From: Aquila chrysaetos chrysaetos
Lineage: Eukaryota; Chordata; Aves; Accipitriformes; Accipitridae
DNA: 64,000 nucleotides
Assembly: GCF_900496995.4 (NCBI RefSeq)
Contig: NC_044004.1
Span: 84,079,538-84,143,537, forward strand
Direction: 5' to 3'
Each line of letters begins with the position of its first letter. Positions within the stretch are counted from its first letter, which is position 1. Made by a program: the position numbers and the translations under genes. Below are positions 38,691 through 51,700 of the stretch, piece by piece. A model generated the notes under the pieces. The model was not told where the DNA came from. It did not search any database and saw only the letters and a program-made list of their open reading frames with translations.

Positions 38691-41600
38691 GCGAATCAGG
38701 AAGGTGAAACTTCCATCTTAAAGAGCTGAGTTACATATAAACAGGAAACAGTTCTCCTCGTCTTCTAAAACTCTTCACATACAATATAACTATGGTACAG
38801 CATGTATCAATTGAGTATCCCATCAGTGACCTTTAGATCTTGTCTAATAATACTAATATGTGATCACAGCCAGGGATAACTGTGGGGATCAACTTCACAC
38901 ACAACACAGTGGTAGCTTCCATGGGGAGAGCAAAACATTCTTGTACATAAGCAATGGTCGCAATGGTCAGGTGAAGTCGATGTGCACGAAAAGCACAGGG
39001 CTGGGCACGCAGATTTGGGGTTTGCTGTTGAACTGCCTCTCAGTACCGTTAAGAGGGAGCTCTGAAGGCTCTCTCAGTGCCAAGAGGCTGCTGTGTCAGC
39101 CTCGGCCTCCAGGTGGAACTGTGGACCTGCCTGGACCCACGGAGAGGCTAAAGCAGGCACCGAGAGGGCTACCCGCCTTTCTTTTGCTCCGTAAGTGCCT
39201 GCAGTCACTGCAACATCAGGGCTTCTTACTTAACAGGAGAGACGGTGGGGGATGAACCTCAGCGTGGGTTCCTGGGAGAAGGATGTTTCAGGCATAGGTA
39301 CTGCTGCCTTACCGGTCTTTCTGATACCTCCTGGCTAAAAGATACGTGGGGAAAACTTGACTTCCTAATTAGACTGCCTTAAGAAGCACTGTAATTACAT
39401 TTTATTGTGCTGCATTTTACTGTGGTGACCTGGGGCAGCAAAGAGGGAAGGAGAATAAAAATGTAGGGAGGGAAGGGATAGACTCGGATCCATCAGTCTT
39501 TCATACACTCTCCACAGCACACCAGTAGCCATACGGAATAACCACACTTAGCATTTCCTTACCAAAGGGGTGCCCATGCTGAGCCTGAGACGGTGGGAGC
39601 AGATGTGAAACAGAAAATGATTCCATCCTCAGGGATATTGGTAGATATTCCTGGACAAGAAATAAAAGCAGAAAAATGGCATGAGATGTCCGGGTTTGGT
39701 TATAAGCTTTATAATGGTTTGATGACAGAAAAGGTAACTGGTCCTGGACAAAGAAGCTGAAATGATACTACAGTCTCCTACTTGCTTGAAGTTGTTAGTG
39801 AAGCACTTGCAAAGAGAAATCCCGATATTACTAGCAAAGCCAAATATTATTAAAGGAAGAAATCTGGACCAAAACCACTAGGTCCTGGACAAAACAAGAA
39901 ATAGATATGGCCACGCTAGCCCATTCTGTCGTAAGTGCAAGAGGCTGCTTCTGCCATTGTTGTGAATAGGAAAATATCCTTTCTTTTAGCTTTCAGATTA
40001 ATGAGTTTTTAGACTGCAAAAAGACAAAACATTCTCTCCCATCAAACACTGCAGTCACATAAAAAGGGCTGAGCTCTTATCTGCTGGATCTGTCAGCACC
40101 TAAAATGATTGAGATACCAGTGTGCTGCAGTTCTTCGGAGGCATGCCGATCACCTGCACTGGATCAGCACTGGATCACCTGCAGGAAGTATAGATGTTAT
40201 TTTTCATCCTGGCTGCTGTTCTTGCTAAATGGACAGCAAATAAAATCTTCATGTGAAAGTAGGGAATGATACCGGGTCTAGTGCTACAAGAGGATTCCGC
40301 TGAGAGGACTTCTCCTGGGACAAGATCCTCACTGTCTATTAGACACTGTTTCCACTGAGGCTGCTGAATGGCATGTCTCGTTAATAAACGTAAGCTTCTT
40401 ACCAGTTATAACGCATATGGATAATCTGACAATTTCCAGGACCAGGCTGATGTGCCCAAAACCGACACAGCAAATCACTACAAGCACAAACTCCAAATAG
40501 ACTTGGCAATACAATGCAGCACTTGCGTTCAAAAGAGAAGGCTCAGTTAGCCAGTCAACAGCTTGCTATTTCCTGGGTGATTTGTGTATGCATGCAGTAA
40601 CTTGTTGCTGCAGGTTGCTTTCAATGTAGTATCATAAATTATTCTGTTTCTCATAAAATAAAATGAGTACCTCTTTGTCACCAGTGCTGAAAATCACATG
40701 GGCATCAGTTTATTCCATTCCTGTTCAAAGCAATCCTGAAGAATACAATTTAAGGCCATGTTTGGACACCGTATTAGGGCTGAACCCTAAAATACATTGG
40801 AAAGCTTTTAAATATGCAGTTCAAAGGTTTTATTCTACACTTCTCATGCATTTCACTGACAACACTTCTGGTGCTATCAAAATGCCCTACTAGTCTATTA
40901 TTGTATCTTGTTCAGAAATAAATACCAGACCAAAATGTGGGGTAAAACACTTAATTTCATTGTGTGTGATGTTGGAGGGGAATACTTCTTCATTCTTTTA
41001 TCTTCTATGGCAGTAAAAGCAATTTCCCGAGGAAAAAAAATGTGCAATGGCTGTTAATAGTAACAAGCTGCCTCCTGTGTAACACCTCTCACTTGGGAAT
41101 ATGAATAAATTTAGTCTAAAACCTCATCACTAGTGACAAAAGTATTAATATTAAAACCCTACAGGAATGGTGAAATCCATGGACAAGGGTTTTTTTTTTC
41201 CCAAATGATGACATGGTTTTGGGTACCTACTTTGAGATTCAAATATACCTGGCTTACAAAAAGAACTGAAGGTGCACTCTGAAAGTCATGCCACTTTCAA
41301 ACTTGCAGCAAAACCGAAAGCATTTGCAGCCAATGAATGGACCCTGAAACACAACACTGGGAAATTTTGCCACTGCTGACGAGGGACACAAGATCAAGCC
41401 CAGAGCAAGCACATGTGACTGAAAATCCCTTCAGTATCTGGCACTGAGCAGGTAACCTCACACAGGATAGTAGTAAAGGACTGTTTACACTGAGAGGCAT
41501 GCATTGGAAACAACTCAAAGCTCAGTTATCATTTGAAGATGGAAGGCAAAGAGATTCAGAAAGGTCTTTAGTGCTGTGCCATAACTGGAAGGAAAACCTC

Positions 41601-41904
41601 TGTATTTTTCTTTTGCTGTTCAGAAATGATTTAGATTGAGTTTTATTTCTGTTCAGAAGATTTGGGTAAGATTGGGGAAGGAGCCAGACATTCAGAAAGG
41701 TCACAGAAGGTCTCATAAGCCAAAACTTCAATTTTTGCAGTCTGTAGCGGAAGGAAGAAAGGCTGTTTAGTCTTACTAAGTTTTGCTCCTTCAGTATTTC
41801 CAGCTGAATTCTTTAATGACCTCGTTGAACTCCTCTGGCAATGACAAGCAGGTGAATACCTAGTATTTCCAGTATTAGGGATCTCACTGCAACAGAGGTT
41901 GCCT

Positions 41905-42360
41905 GCTGTCAGGGCCCTGAGTGTACCAATTAGCCTTAATAGTCTCAATGAGCCTCACCCAGAGCCTCCCCAAACACACCCTCGCCCATGGGTCCATAAG
42001 CCCATTTAAGCTCTGGCTTTAGCATTTTTACTCTTTTTGAACTATGCTGCAGGAGTGCTTGTCTATGGTTCAGCCTCAGCCTTGGGTTGGTCTGGCCATG
42101 GACCGCATTGCTCCAGACCCCTGACCTGTCACTTGACTTCCCAGCTTGACCTTGGACTTGCCTCATTGCCATGAACTTGCTCGTGATGTGGACTCCTGGT
42201 TGAATCTGGCTGTGATCTCTGGGCCTGCCAGGCTCACCTTGCTCAGGTACTGTGGGAGGAAGCCTGGACAGTGAAGTCGCTGCCCTGCCTGCTGTGTTAT
42301 GGTGCTTGGCTCCCAGTCCCTTCGGGAGCAGCTAGTTCTTGCTGGGCCCTGATACCCACC
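41905..42360 (+). mobile_element. Dispersed repeat copy B (possible LTR-type)
   Basis: Second copy of the element at 36319-36890, same orientation, about 5.6 kb away and clearly diverged from it. It keeps CGCCCATGGGTCCATAAGCC, CATTTAAGCTC and the GGCTGTGATCTCTGGGCCTG block. No flanking target-site duplication was identified. Confidence 0.55.
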
Positions 42361-45300
42361 TGCTATTAACGTACCACTTGCTATAAACTTGAGCACTGAC
42401 TCCTGATAGTATTTCCTGGTTGCTATCTCACTCAAGATAAAAAAATTACATGGATATTAATTGGAAATAGATTTAGAAATATTTAAATGTTGGGATTCAG
42501 GTTATAGCAAGGGAGATGTTTAGCTTTGCAATCTGTGTTTAAATAAAGATGCTTTCAAATGGATTCTGTGAATTTATTTTTGGTGTAAGCAACAATATTC
42601 TCAACTGGCCACCTCCTATAACATCCCCTTTTCACTGGTGTCTATTTATATAATGTTTCATCTCAGGCTTTTTGAAGTAAAATATTCCCATTGACTCTAA
42701 TGGTTGTTAAATGATCACATGCTTATTAGGTTCACCTGTTTCACACCTGAAACAGAACCATTAAACCTCTGAATTCAAAAGACTGGTGAACTATGCACAT
42801 GTGAAAGGAGTTTGATGTTGTAGAAATGGCAGAGGTGGTGGGACTTATGTCTTTCATGCCTAGATGCTTGAAGCTTGCACTGTATCACATACCAGAAGAA
42901 AAAACCCTTGGTAGTGTTTTTCACTTAAGCTATCTTGTTCAGGCATGTGAGATAGGGGAAAAAAAATTATCAGATTACACAAGTGGAAAGTGTGATAGGG
43001 AAATCACCTCGATGACTTCAGTGGGGTGAATAAGACCCTTGCAATCCCCAACAATGTATTAGGTCAAGTGATGCAAAAGAGAAATAAACCATGCAAATCC
43101 TACATTAGAAGCGTGACCTGCATCTGCTTCTGGCAGGAAGTTCAGCTTTCAGCTAGTGTCTGTAACTGGCATTACTATGAAAACAAAACAGGTTGCATTG
43201 AAAACCAGTGTGTCACCTGCAGCTGAACTTCCTGGCTCTAAGGTGTGGAGCAAAACCATAATCCAACTTAAATGCTTTTTTCTGTGTTAGTTTATTTGTT
43301 TATGAAATGCAATGAGGGTGAAATATATTGCTTGAATCCTTTCCAGAGGATTGTAAGAGAGATTTATTTCAAAAAGTAAGAAAGCAAGCCTGTGTTTTTG
43401 TGAATTACAGATTCTGTTTCCATTTTAAAAGGTTAAAGTGCCTAAAGTGTTAAAGATAAGCTCATACCCATAATTTGCATCTTTTCACGCAAAATACACA
43501 GAATGAAGGTGATGTTTCTTTCAAAGGTCTTCTAGATCCGTACTTTAAAGTATACGTGGTAATTCATAAATCCTACTTTCGCAAAAAGAAAACCGGGTTT
43601 CACTTACATTGTCTGAGGTCTGTACTTGTATCTGAGAACTGTGCTAATACTTTATTTAATCACATAACCCATGGCTTCTACTAACTTTCCTCCATGCTGT
43701 ATACTTTAGAGTGTTTCTTTTTCTGAACCTCGAGAAAAGACTCACAGTAAATCAAATACATCTCCTGGGAGACAGGCAGCTTCAATCTAGACAGCTATGT
43801 AATTTTATAGAGAAGTCAGGCACAAAGAAATAAAACTTAAATCTTGAGAGGTAATTAATTTGTTCTGGAATGACCTTTGGGGATGACAGCCTCAGCTTTG
43901 ATGAGATCTTTGCAGATCCTGGCCTCACGGACTATCCCAGAGTCACAAAACTCTTCACCAAAGCCAAGAGCTGGACTGAAATCTCCGGGGTTCCAGGTTA
44001 ATGCTTTATACATGTGATTGCCTTTTCTCTGAGTTTATCAATCTTCCACATCATGTATACATAATAAATCTAACTTACTTGCCAATTTTGTCTTGGGTCA
44101 TCCTTATATTTTTCTTGCACAAGGGATTTCCCTTAAGCTGAAAATTCCTAATGGGTCCATGCTTTCACATGGGCACTTCTAAAGTAAGATACTGAAATTG
44201 TCTTGATTATTGCTGTCGCAGATACCCAGCAACTTCAACAGCAGTTACAAATGTGAAAATCAGGCCACTTATTTAAGCATCCACATGCAGATTCAAGAGT
44301 ACAACTTTAAATATCAAAGGCCATGCTGTTAACTTGCCTGCAGAATGTTAACATCACACCCCATACCAGGTAACACTAGCTAGAAAATATGCACATCTGT
44401 TTCCTTCTCACAAAGTGATTTCATATCCTCAGGGTGACCCTTAGACAAAATTTCTGTATTCAAATACCCACACGGGAATGGGAGCTTCAGCTCCAAATTC
44501 TGATCTCAGCTTTGTGATTCAGGCCTCTTCTTCACTGCTTGGGACAACAGCAAGTAGCTGCTGGTTGTGCAAGAGCACTGAAGGGTGTGGAAAGGCTCTG
44601 TCCGATCTCAAAGAGCTGTGGCTCAACAACAGGGCAGTGTGCAGAGCACCTCAGGGCTGAGTCACCGCTACTATTATTCATTTTTGCTGAGGCAGTGTGC
44701 AAAAGCTCGGCTTCAAATAAGTAGCCCATTATTCTAGATACTCTTCAAAATTAGGAAAATGGGATGCTTGCTGGTGCTAGAGTCTTATAACCTGCAGTAA
44801 GCCCTGCACCAAAAGCTCTAAGATGCCATCTGGTAAGACTGCAAGTGCTGCTAGAAACCCTGTATATGCACTCTCTGCCATTCCTGACTTTTCTAAATGT
44901 ATGTTGTCTGCTGAGTTCATGCTGAAAGAGAGGATCTAATGCATCCACTTACTGATCCTCTTACAGAGACACAGGATCATTCTGAACCCACTAATGAGCT
45001 ATACCAGGAACTTAGGCTGAATGGTGGTGAAATGCCACCTGCTCGGAGCAGAAGCATTCTTACTTAGCTGAAACGTTTAAATGCTGACTGCGGCTCCTAG
45101 GCAGGAAGCTGCCCTGCTGTCCTGAAAGAGGGACTACCTTTGCTCTTTCAAAATGACAGCATCCTTGCTTGCGTACCATTAGTGCAGAAGTGACTTCTTG
45201 CACAGGGCTCCCAGGATGACAACAGTGCGACACAATGAGATTGCAACATGATGCTGGTATGATTTTATTGTCTTGCTGAAACTCATTACCAAGTTCCTGC

Positions 45301-48260
45301 CTCCAAGTAAAAAAAATGATATGAAAATGGCCTTTGGATGTCCCCACAATGAATGATTCATTTCGAAACAAGCGATGGCTGGTACAGGGGCTTGAGGATG
45401 GGGCCCTGAAAAACAGCAAAGATGCAACGTACCGGCATTGCCTTTTGCAGATAAGCGGCACTGGGAAACATATTCACAGTCTGAAAGACACGAGGCATGT
45501 CTGTGAGCAACTCACCTTAGGCAACAACTGCTCTTCTGCCTCCAGCCTGCTTGTTTTCCCCTTATACCATAGCAGTTACATGCCACACAACGCTCTAGTT
45601 GTAATGCTATAGTTGTGATAGTAGATGTAAAATAGAAACAATAACAGTATGGTCTGACTGCTTTCTGAGCAGCACTGAGTACCTGATACCGTCACTGGGT
45701 GCTGTTGAGGTGAAGGGATTCAGCATATTATTAGAGATCCAGCACTTCCTTAATTCACACCCATTGCTGCTAGCAGGAAGAGCCAACATGACGGAACTTG
45801 CCACAAAATGAAGTGACCTATATGTTAGTAAGGCTTAATAAAGACAGCTTTCGTTCTGTGATAAAAATGTCATTATGTCTCGTAATTCTATTATGTCGTA
45901 TAACTTAATTTGGTGGCGCCTTAGCTCCTTAAGGCTTTAGAGCAACCGTCGCTAATCTTTCAGATATTATCCGCCAGCTAATACAGCATGTCTAATGCTT
46001 CATACAATGGATTACAGTAAATAATTTTCTAGGCTATGTTGTTACAACTAAGGATGTAGTCTGAGATGATATACAGCTTTGGGGAAGCCAGCGTAAGAAG
46101 TTCCTATGCCTTCCTCAGCCCTGGCCTCTAGTTCCCACATGTGCGGTGCAATCTTTGCACCATCTCCTCAGTTGTATCACTAACAATATTAAGAGCCAGA
46201 GTATAAAATGGGACCCCCCTCAAAAATATAAGAAAGAATCACCCTAAAAATAAAATGCCCAGCACTGGAGTGAAAAAAACCTGTCTGTAATAACAAGTAC
46301 CTCAGAAATCTCAGCCTATTCCTATTCCCAGGTCTCAAAATAAGTCCCAGAAGTCTTCCACTGAAACTCCTGATTTGACTGCATGTCAATGAGAAACACT
46401 ATTCCTTCCCAGATTAATCTGTCCAAAACATAGTAAAACAGCACAATAACTGTTGGTTATTGGGAAATTTCTTGGATTCAGAGAAGAAATAAGGAGAGGC
46501 CACTAAAGGAGGACTCCAAAGAACTCACCATGATGCAACACGACTTGCCTTAATGTTCTGCCTGAACAGTAAAATGTAATTTTTAGTATCTTCAGAAGGG
46601 AAGCAATTCATTTGTTGTCTGAACTTGTGCCACCTGGTTTACACTTCTTACTGTCAACAAATCATGTAAGTACTCAAAAAATGTGTATGAAAACCAAACT
46701 TCTCTGCTCTTATGTCTTCTGCTACAGACATATGCTTTTCATCTGCAATTTCTTTTGGGAAGTGATTACCATAATGTTTGGCATTTCCTTTCAGACTGGG
46801 TTGTGAAAAGCCTAGGACATGCAGTGGCTTATACGGAATTACAAGCATTCCTTTCAGAATGCACTATGGTGAGTTTAAGACATGACACACAATTTTTAAT
46901 TAGTAACTTCGTAAACAAATATCACAAAACACCATTTACATTACATCATGAAAAGTACTACTATGATAGAAAGCTTTGGACAGGATCTTCTTGTCTATAA
47001 TGGCAGGAGTGTTTATACCAGAGCAACAAAGAACCCATCAGCTTTTTCATACTGAAAACATTCAGCAGACAGTGCTTCAAAGGCCGATGATAAATTGAGC
47101 TCTATCTTGAAACTGGGCATAAAAGACTAAAAATTTCAGTAAGGCTGCACAAATATACTCCAGAATTCATTTTTTCCCTTCCTGTCCAATTCTATACCTT
47201 GAAACTCAAGCCTTATTACTTAAAGATTATAATAACAAAGGCTATGAGTTCATGTGTAATGTATAGCTATTCTCTTTCCCACACTTCCATAGCGTACTTC
47301 AAAAACTCATGTGAAAGGTGAACAGAGTGACGTTCAAGTCAACAAGTGCACATCCTGCTCATTTTGCAACATTAGCTGGAAGGAAATTGTTTTCAGACTC
47401 TGGTTTAGTAACCATTCCCTGATCAAAAATACTGTTACATTGCCCTCACTAAAGCACAAAACAAATCCTCATGAATTCATAATTGCACAGTGTTTTACAA
47501 CTAACCACCACTTATAAAGAATGAGATAAAGCACTTGAGCCCCTCTCACTGTTCCTGGTACCCAGAAGTGAACAATTTTATTATCTGCAATACTTTCCAA
47601 AGTGACTTCCGTTTCACGGAGAAAAGCATTTAAAAATTCCAGAAACAGAGCTGAGAGGTGCAGTGTGGTTACAGGACCTTTGCAGTTCCACATGCATCAC
47701 TTAAAGCTTTCACCAAAGATGGCTCCAAGTTAACACAATTGTACCTAAGTACATACTTACTCAGGCTGGACAGTCAAATGCTTTGAATATGGCACTTGGT
47801 AATTACTCTTTAAGGTACTATTGCCTGAAAATTGTTTATGTCCCAACTGTATTAGCTTGCTAGGCCTTCTATGCTCATGAAGACTTTTGTCACTCTTGAA
47901 ACACTCATTATGCTCCACCTGCGATCAGTATTTAATTTGCAGTCAACACAAAAGTAACACTAAAGCTCACGTACAGTAGGAGGAGTGTTCGAGCAGCCAT
48001 GTTAATGTGCTACGAGATCTTGTAAGATTCAAGGTTGGACAGAAGGTTCAAACTCTGAATGCCACACATTGCCAAAGTAACTGTCACCACCTAACTGCTT
48101 TGCCAGGATTCATGAATCACCCGTTCTTACAGGTCACAGAGTCAGGTTCTGGCAAAAACTTGACTACAGTTTTTGTAATGGTGCTCCTTGCTGGTCTGAG
48201 AAATGTCACTCTCCTGTTACCGTGCCAAAATGATTAGGTTATTAGCATAAATCATACCGG
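42361..48260. other. Gene-poor intergenic stretch, middle part
   Basis: No multi-exon gene was recognised. The only coding-like signal is a 43-codon plus-strand frame at 43870-44001, listed separately. Otherwise AT-rich sequence with short random frames and no clear transposon ends. Confidence 0.55.
43870..44001 (+). other. Orphan coding-like fragment, 43 codons
   Basis: The frame from ATG 43870 to TAA 43999 reads as well-balanced protein: MTFGDDSLSFDEIFADPG, then LTDYPRVTKLF and KAKSWTEISGVPG. Its codon use and composition look unlike the surrounding AT-rich noise. A CAG/GTTAAT sequence at its 3' end could be a weak donor, but no acceptor or partner exon is evident. I do not recognise the family. 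It could be a gene remnant, a retroposed piece, a lone exon or chance. Confidence 0.3.
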
Positions 48261-48261
48261 G

Positions 48262-48790
48262 GCCAACTGTGGCTGCAGCACCCTCAATGGTAGATTTCAG
48301 GATCCTGAAAGGAGGAAGCAAGGCAAAAAAAAACGATCACAGCTGTGGACTTCAGGAGAGCAGGATGGGGCTCTTCAGGCATCTGCTCAGAAGAATCCCA
48401 TGGGAGACCATGCTGGAGAGCAGAGGGGTCCAGAAGCACTGGCTGATTTTCAAGTATCATCTCCCCGCCAAGCTCAAGAGTGGGCCATCCCAGCATGCAT
48501 GAAATCAAGCAACAGCAGCAGGAGGCCTGCATGGATGAACAAGGAGCTCCTGACAAAACTCTAACATAAAACAAAAGCATACAGAGGTTGTGAAGTCTCC
48601 ATCCTTAGAGATATTCAAAACTCAACTTGACAAGGTCCTGAGCAACCTGCTGTAGTTGGCCCTGCTTTGAACGGGCAGGATGTGTGTGTGTGTGTGTGGA
48701 TGTGTTTGTATGAATGTGGACTGGGCGTTCTCCAGAGGGCTGTTCCAACCTTATTCTCTCATGCGTCCCTCTGAAACTGTGATTCTCCAC
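48262..48790 (+). mobile_element. CR1 LINE fragment with internal microsatellite
   Basis: The plus strand follows the CR1 3' region in order: 'gacttcaggagagcaggatg', 'agaatcccatgggagacc', 'aggaggcctgcatggatgaa' leading into 'caaggagctcctgacaaaactc', then 'gaagtctccatccttagaga', 'caaggtcctgagcaacctgc' and 'cctgctttgaacgggcagg', ending with 'ggctgttccaacct'. It appears internally deleted, and a (TG)9 tract at 48681-48698 sits in the 3' part. No intact frame remains. Confidence 0.85.
48681..48698. repeat. (TG)9 microsatellite
   Basis: Nine perfect TG units inside the CR1 copy, followed by interrupted TG-rich sequence to about 48720. Confidence 0.95.
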
Positions 48791-51700
48791 CTGGCTCAGG
48801 AAGAGGTAATGATGTCTGGTTAAATGATACCTGCAGTGCCATTGGACATCCGTATTTCCAATCCAGAGTGGTCATGCAATGATTTGTTGAGGAGGTTGTC
48901 TGAAATAGGGAGTGAGAAATCTCTGAAGTCAGACATGGGACACTTGAATCCAAATAAATCTGAAAGATAGATTTGGGAGATAGAGGGAAGTAGGGATCTT
49001 TTTCCAAAACAAAATGAAGCCTAAGGGCTACATTTTTGAGATGGCAGACAGCAAACCTCCAAGTAACATGGTTTTATTCACGTCAGCTTTAGAGAAAGGG
49101 AAAACATTTTTAGTTGTGGTGATAGATTTGATGCTGGTACCAGAAAAAGGTGAACTGGGGAAGTTCTCGCTCTCAGGACTGTGTTACAAATCACATGGTG
49201 AATGGTGAGTTTACAATGTTGCTCTGTTTATTTCCCACCAGGTCTGAGGAATACCTAGTCTGTAAGATTTGCTCCATCAGACCTCCTGGGTAGTGGGAAA
49301 GTCCGAGTTGCTTTTGGACCACCTCAAAGTTTCCCAGGAAAGACACACTAAGCGTAAAGGAGAAAAAAATTGTCTCAAAGTATCTCAAGTCCTGTAAGAC
49401 TCCCAAATCCTTCGTGGATTTGGTGGAACAGAACTTGGCCAAATGCCTCAGGCAGAACAGTAAAACTAGAATACACGAGTACAATCTTTTCAGGAGATAA
49501 CCTTTTAAACCTCATCAAAGCCAAAAAGTAGGTGCAAACATAAAGTCTAACCAAGAAGAAGGAGTCCTAGGTCTCTTGCATTTCTCATTTACTCTCTGAC
49601 AGTCTGTGAGAAACAATTCTGGAGGATATCTTACTACCCAAGCAGTTTTTGTCCTCCAAAACTGCAGAAATCATGGAGATTTTGCAGAAGCAATGGACAT
49701 CTTTTCTGAAGAATACGTGTCATTGACAGGACGAACCTTATGAAAGACTGTGTGCAGTCATGTATGCCACTTCAGAAATGAAAATGATTAAAGATACGCT
49801 GGAATCAAAGCTTATAATGACTCTTAAGCGTTCTGAAGCTCTCCAGTAGTCATTGCACTTAAGAAGAATGGGGAAGGGATATTGTTTTGTGTGGGTGCTT
49901 GAACATTCTGCTTGGTGACTACCCCGGGGCAGTGCATGCCTTACGCTCCTAATGGATGGTTTCCTGGTTAACTGTACTGGGATTGGATACCTCAACAGGT
50001 TGGACTTAAAAAGCAGGTATTGGCAGACTTTCAGGAAAAAAGAGCTGGGGAAAATCAAACTCCTTGCTGTAGGTTTATATCCTTGATCTACATTAAAGAT
50101 TCAGATGTTTGGGTTTGGCATCGGCCACTAATGGTCTCTGTCAAGACAGCTGTTAATGCTAAATTGAAGTGGGTAAATTCCTGTATTCTAATTACATTAT
50201 TTTTTATAAGATTAAATTAGCTCTGTGCTGGAAGTAAGAGAAACAGTGATATACAAGAGTAATTTTCACATCTTTCATTGAATCCCAACAACAAATAGTT
50301 TTCCTACAATAAATAGGAGAAGATGCCTTTTATTCAAAGAGAACCAAGCCCAGAAAGGACAAACACTGAAGCATAATACTGAAGAGAGGGTAGGGTGGGA
50401 ATGGCAGATGGACATTAGGGCTTTCAGAAGCTCAGGACACACCTTAGGAATTACTAAAGGTATAAAACCACATGCAATTCTAACCACGACAGTTCAAGCT
50501 AGCTCAGCTATTGGTTGATGGTGGTTTGGTAAACATCAGACGCACAGTCATACTATACACAAATCAGTCATACAGAGATAGGATCTACCTCAGATTAAGA
50601 AGATCAATCTGCGTAGGAAGTGTTTAGGTCAGATTACAAATGACTACTTTCAACTGTCAAGTCACTTTCTTTTGAAGATTTAAAGAATAGCTTCCTCACT
50701 TTCCCCAAAGCACCAGGGTGAATTGCAAATGCACTAGAAACTTAGGATGTGAGGAGATACGATTCAGTGAAAAACTACCACGATGGTGAGACATAGATTT
50801 GCATTGCTAAACAATGGTATTTTTATTTTCAAGTTCACAGAATCTGAGAAACTTTACACACAAATAGAGTTGCTTTCTAAAACTGCTGTGTCCTGGTTTT
50901 GGACAGGCATGTCCCATGACATGCTGTAATACTGCAGGCAACCTATGGAGGCTTAAAAAATATGAATTCTGTCTTCGTACCACCGGGCCATTAAAAACCT
51001 AGAGAGCTACTTGTGAGTGCTTGGAAAAAACCAAGGTGCGAATTCACAAACTCTCCCTGTCACACAAGTATTCTGGTTTGCTATTACGTATCTATGAGGA
51101 GTGGGAGAAGGCAAAACAGGTCATATCTAAAGCATTTGTTTGACCCGCTGCTGACTTTTGATCAGTGTTACAAAATCCATTGCAGTTAAAGGAAGCAACT
51201 CCGTAGCAGGAGTTGCCATGAAGTCAGAATAATGTAAATTATTCCCTGGGGTTTTTAATTTGATATAGGAACAAAATTACAACATGAAATGAAGGAAAGA
51301 AGAGGGAAAGCCAGTGACAAGAAAAGTGAGTTTGGTTCCCCTGAAAACCATTACCGTCCCGCACAGCGTTACCAATCAGAAGAAGTATATGCTGGAGGTG
51401 CTGCCTTTGCTCTTTTTTCTTGAGGAGCAGGACTGGGTGGGAAGAGACAGGACCCGGGGTCTTTTCCCATCTCAGCTGACCTTCCTGACTTCTGCCTAGC
51501 AGCTGTAACAACTGCAGGAGGAAGCGCAATACCCAGGTGCAACTGCAACGGAAATCCTTATTTGTACCTATTGATAGGGAAAACCAATCTCTTCCACAGC
51601 AAATATTCAAAATCAACACATCACAGAGCAGAACAAACACAAATTGTTAAGCTGCAAAAATCAATACCGTGCACTCAGCGGGGCAAATACTTAAACCTGT

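Noticed and set aside
38860-39255. 131-codon plus-strand frame
   Set aside because: No family resemblance and no splice partners. Its composition fits chance in a locally GC-richer patch.
45060-45461. 133-codon minus-strand frame
   Set aside because: No recognisable family; three overlapping frames of similar length here look equally random.
50889-50940. Phrase TGTCCTGGTTTTGGACAGG resembling an avian LTR start
   Set aside because: The similarity stops after about 20 bases, and no LTR end, TATA or target duplication follows.
51239-51640. 133-codon minus-strand frame
   Set aside because: Low-complexity Leu/Gln stretch without recognisable domain or splice context.
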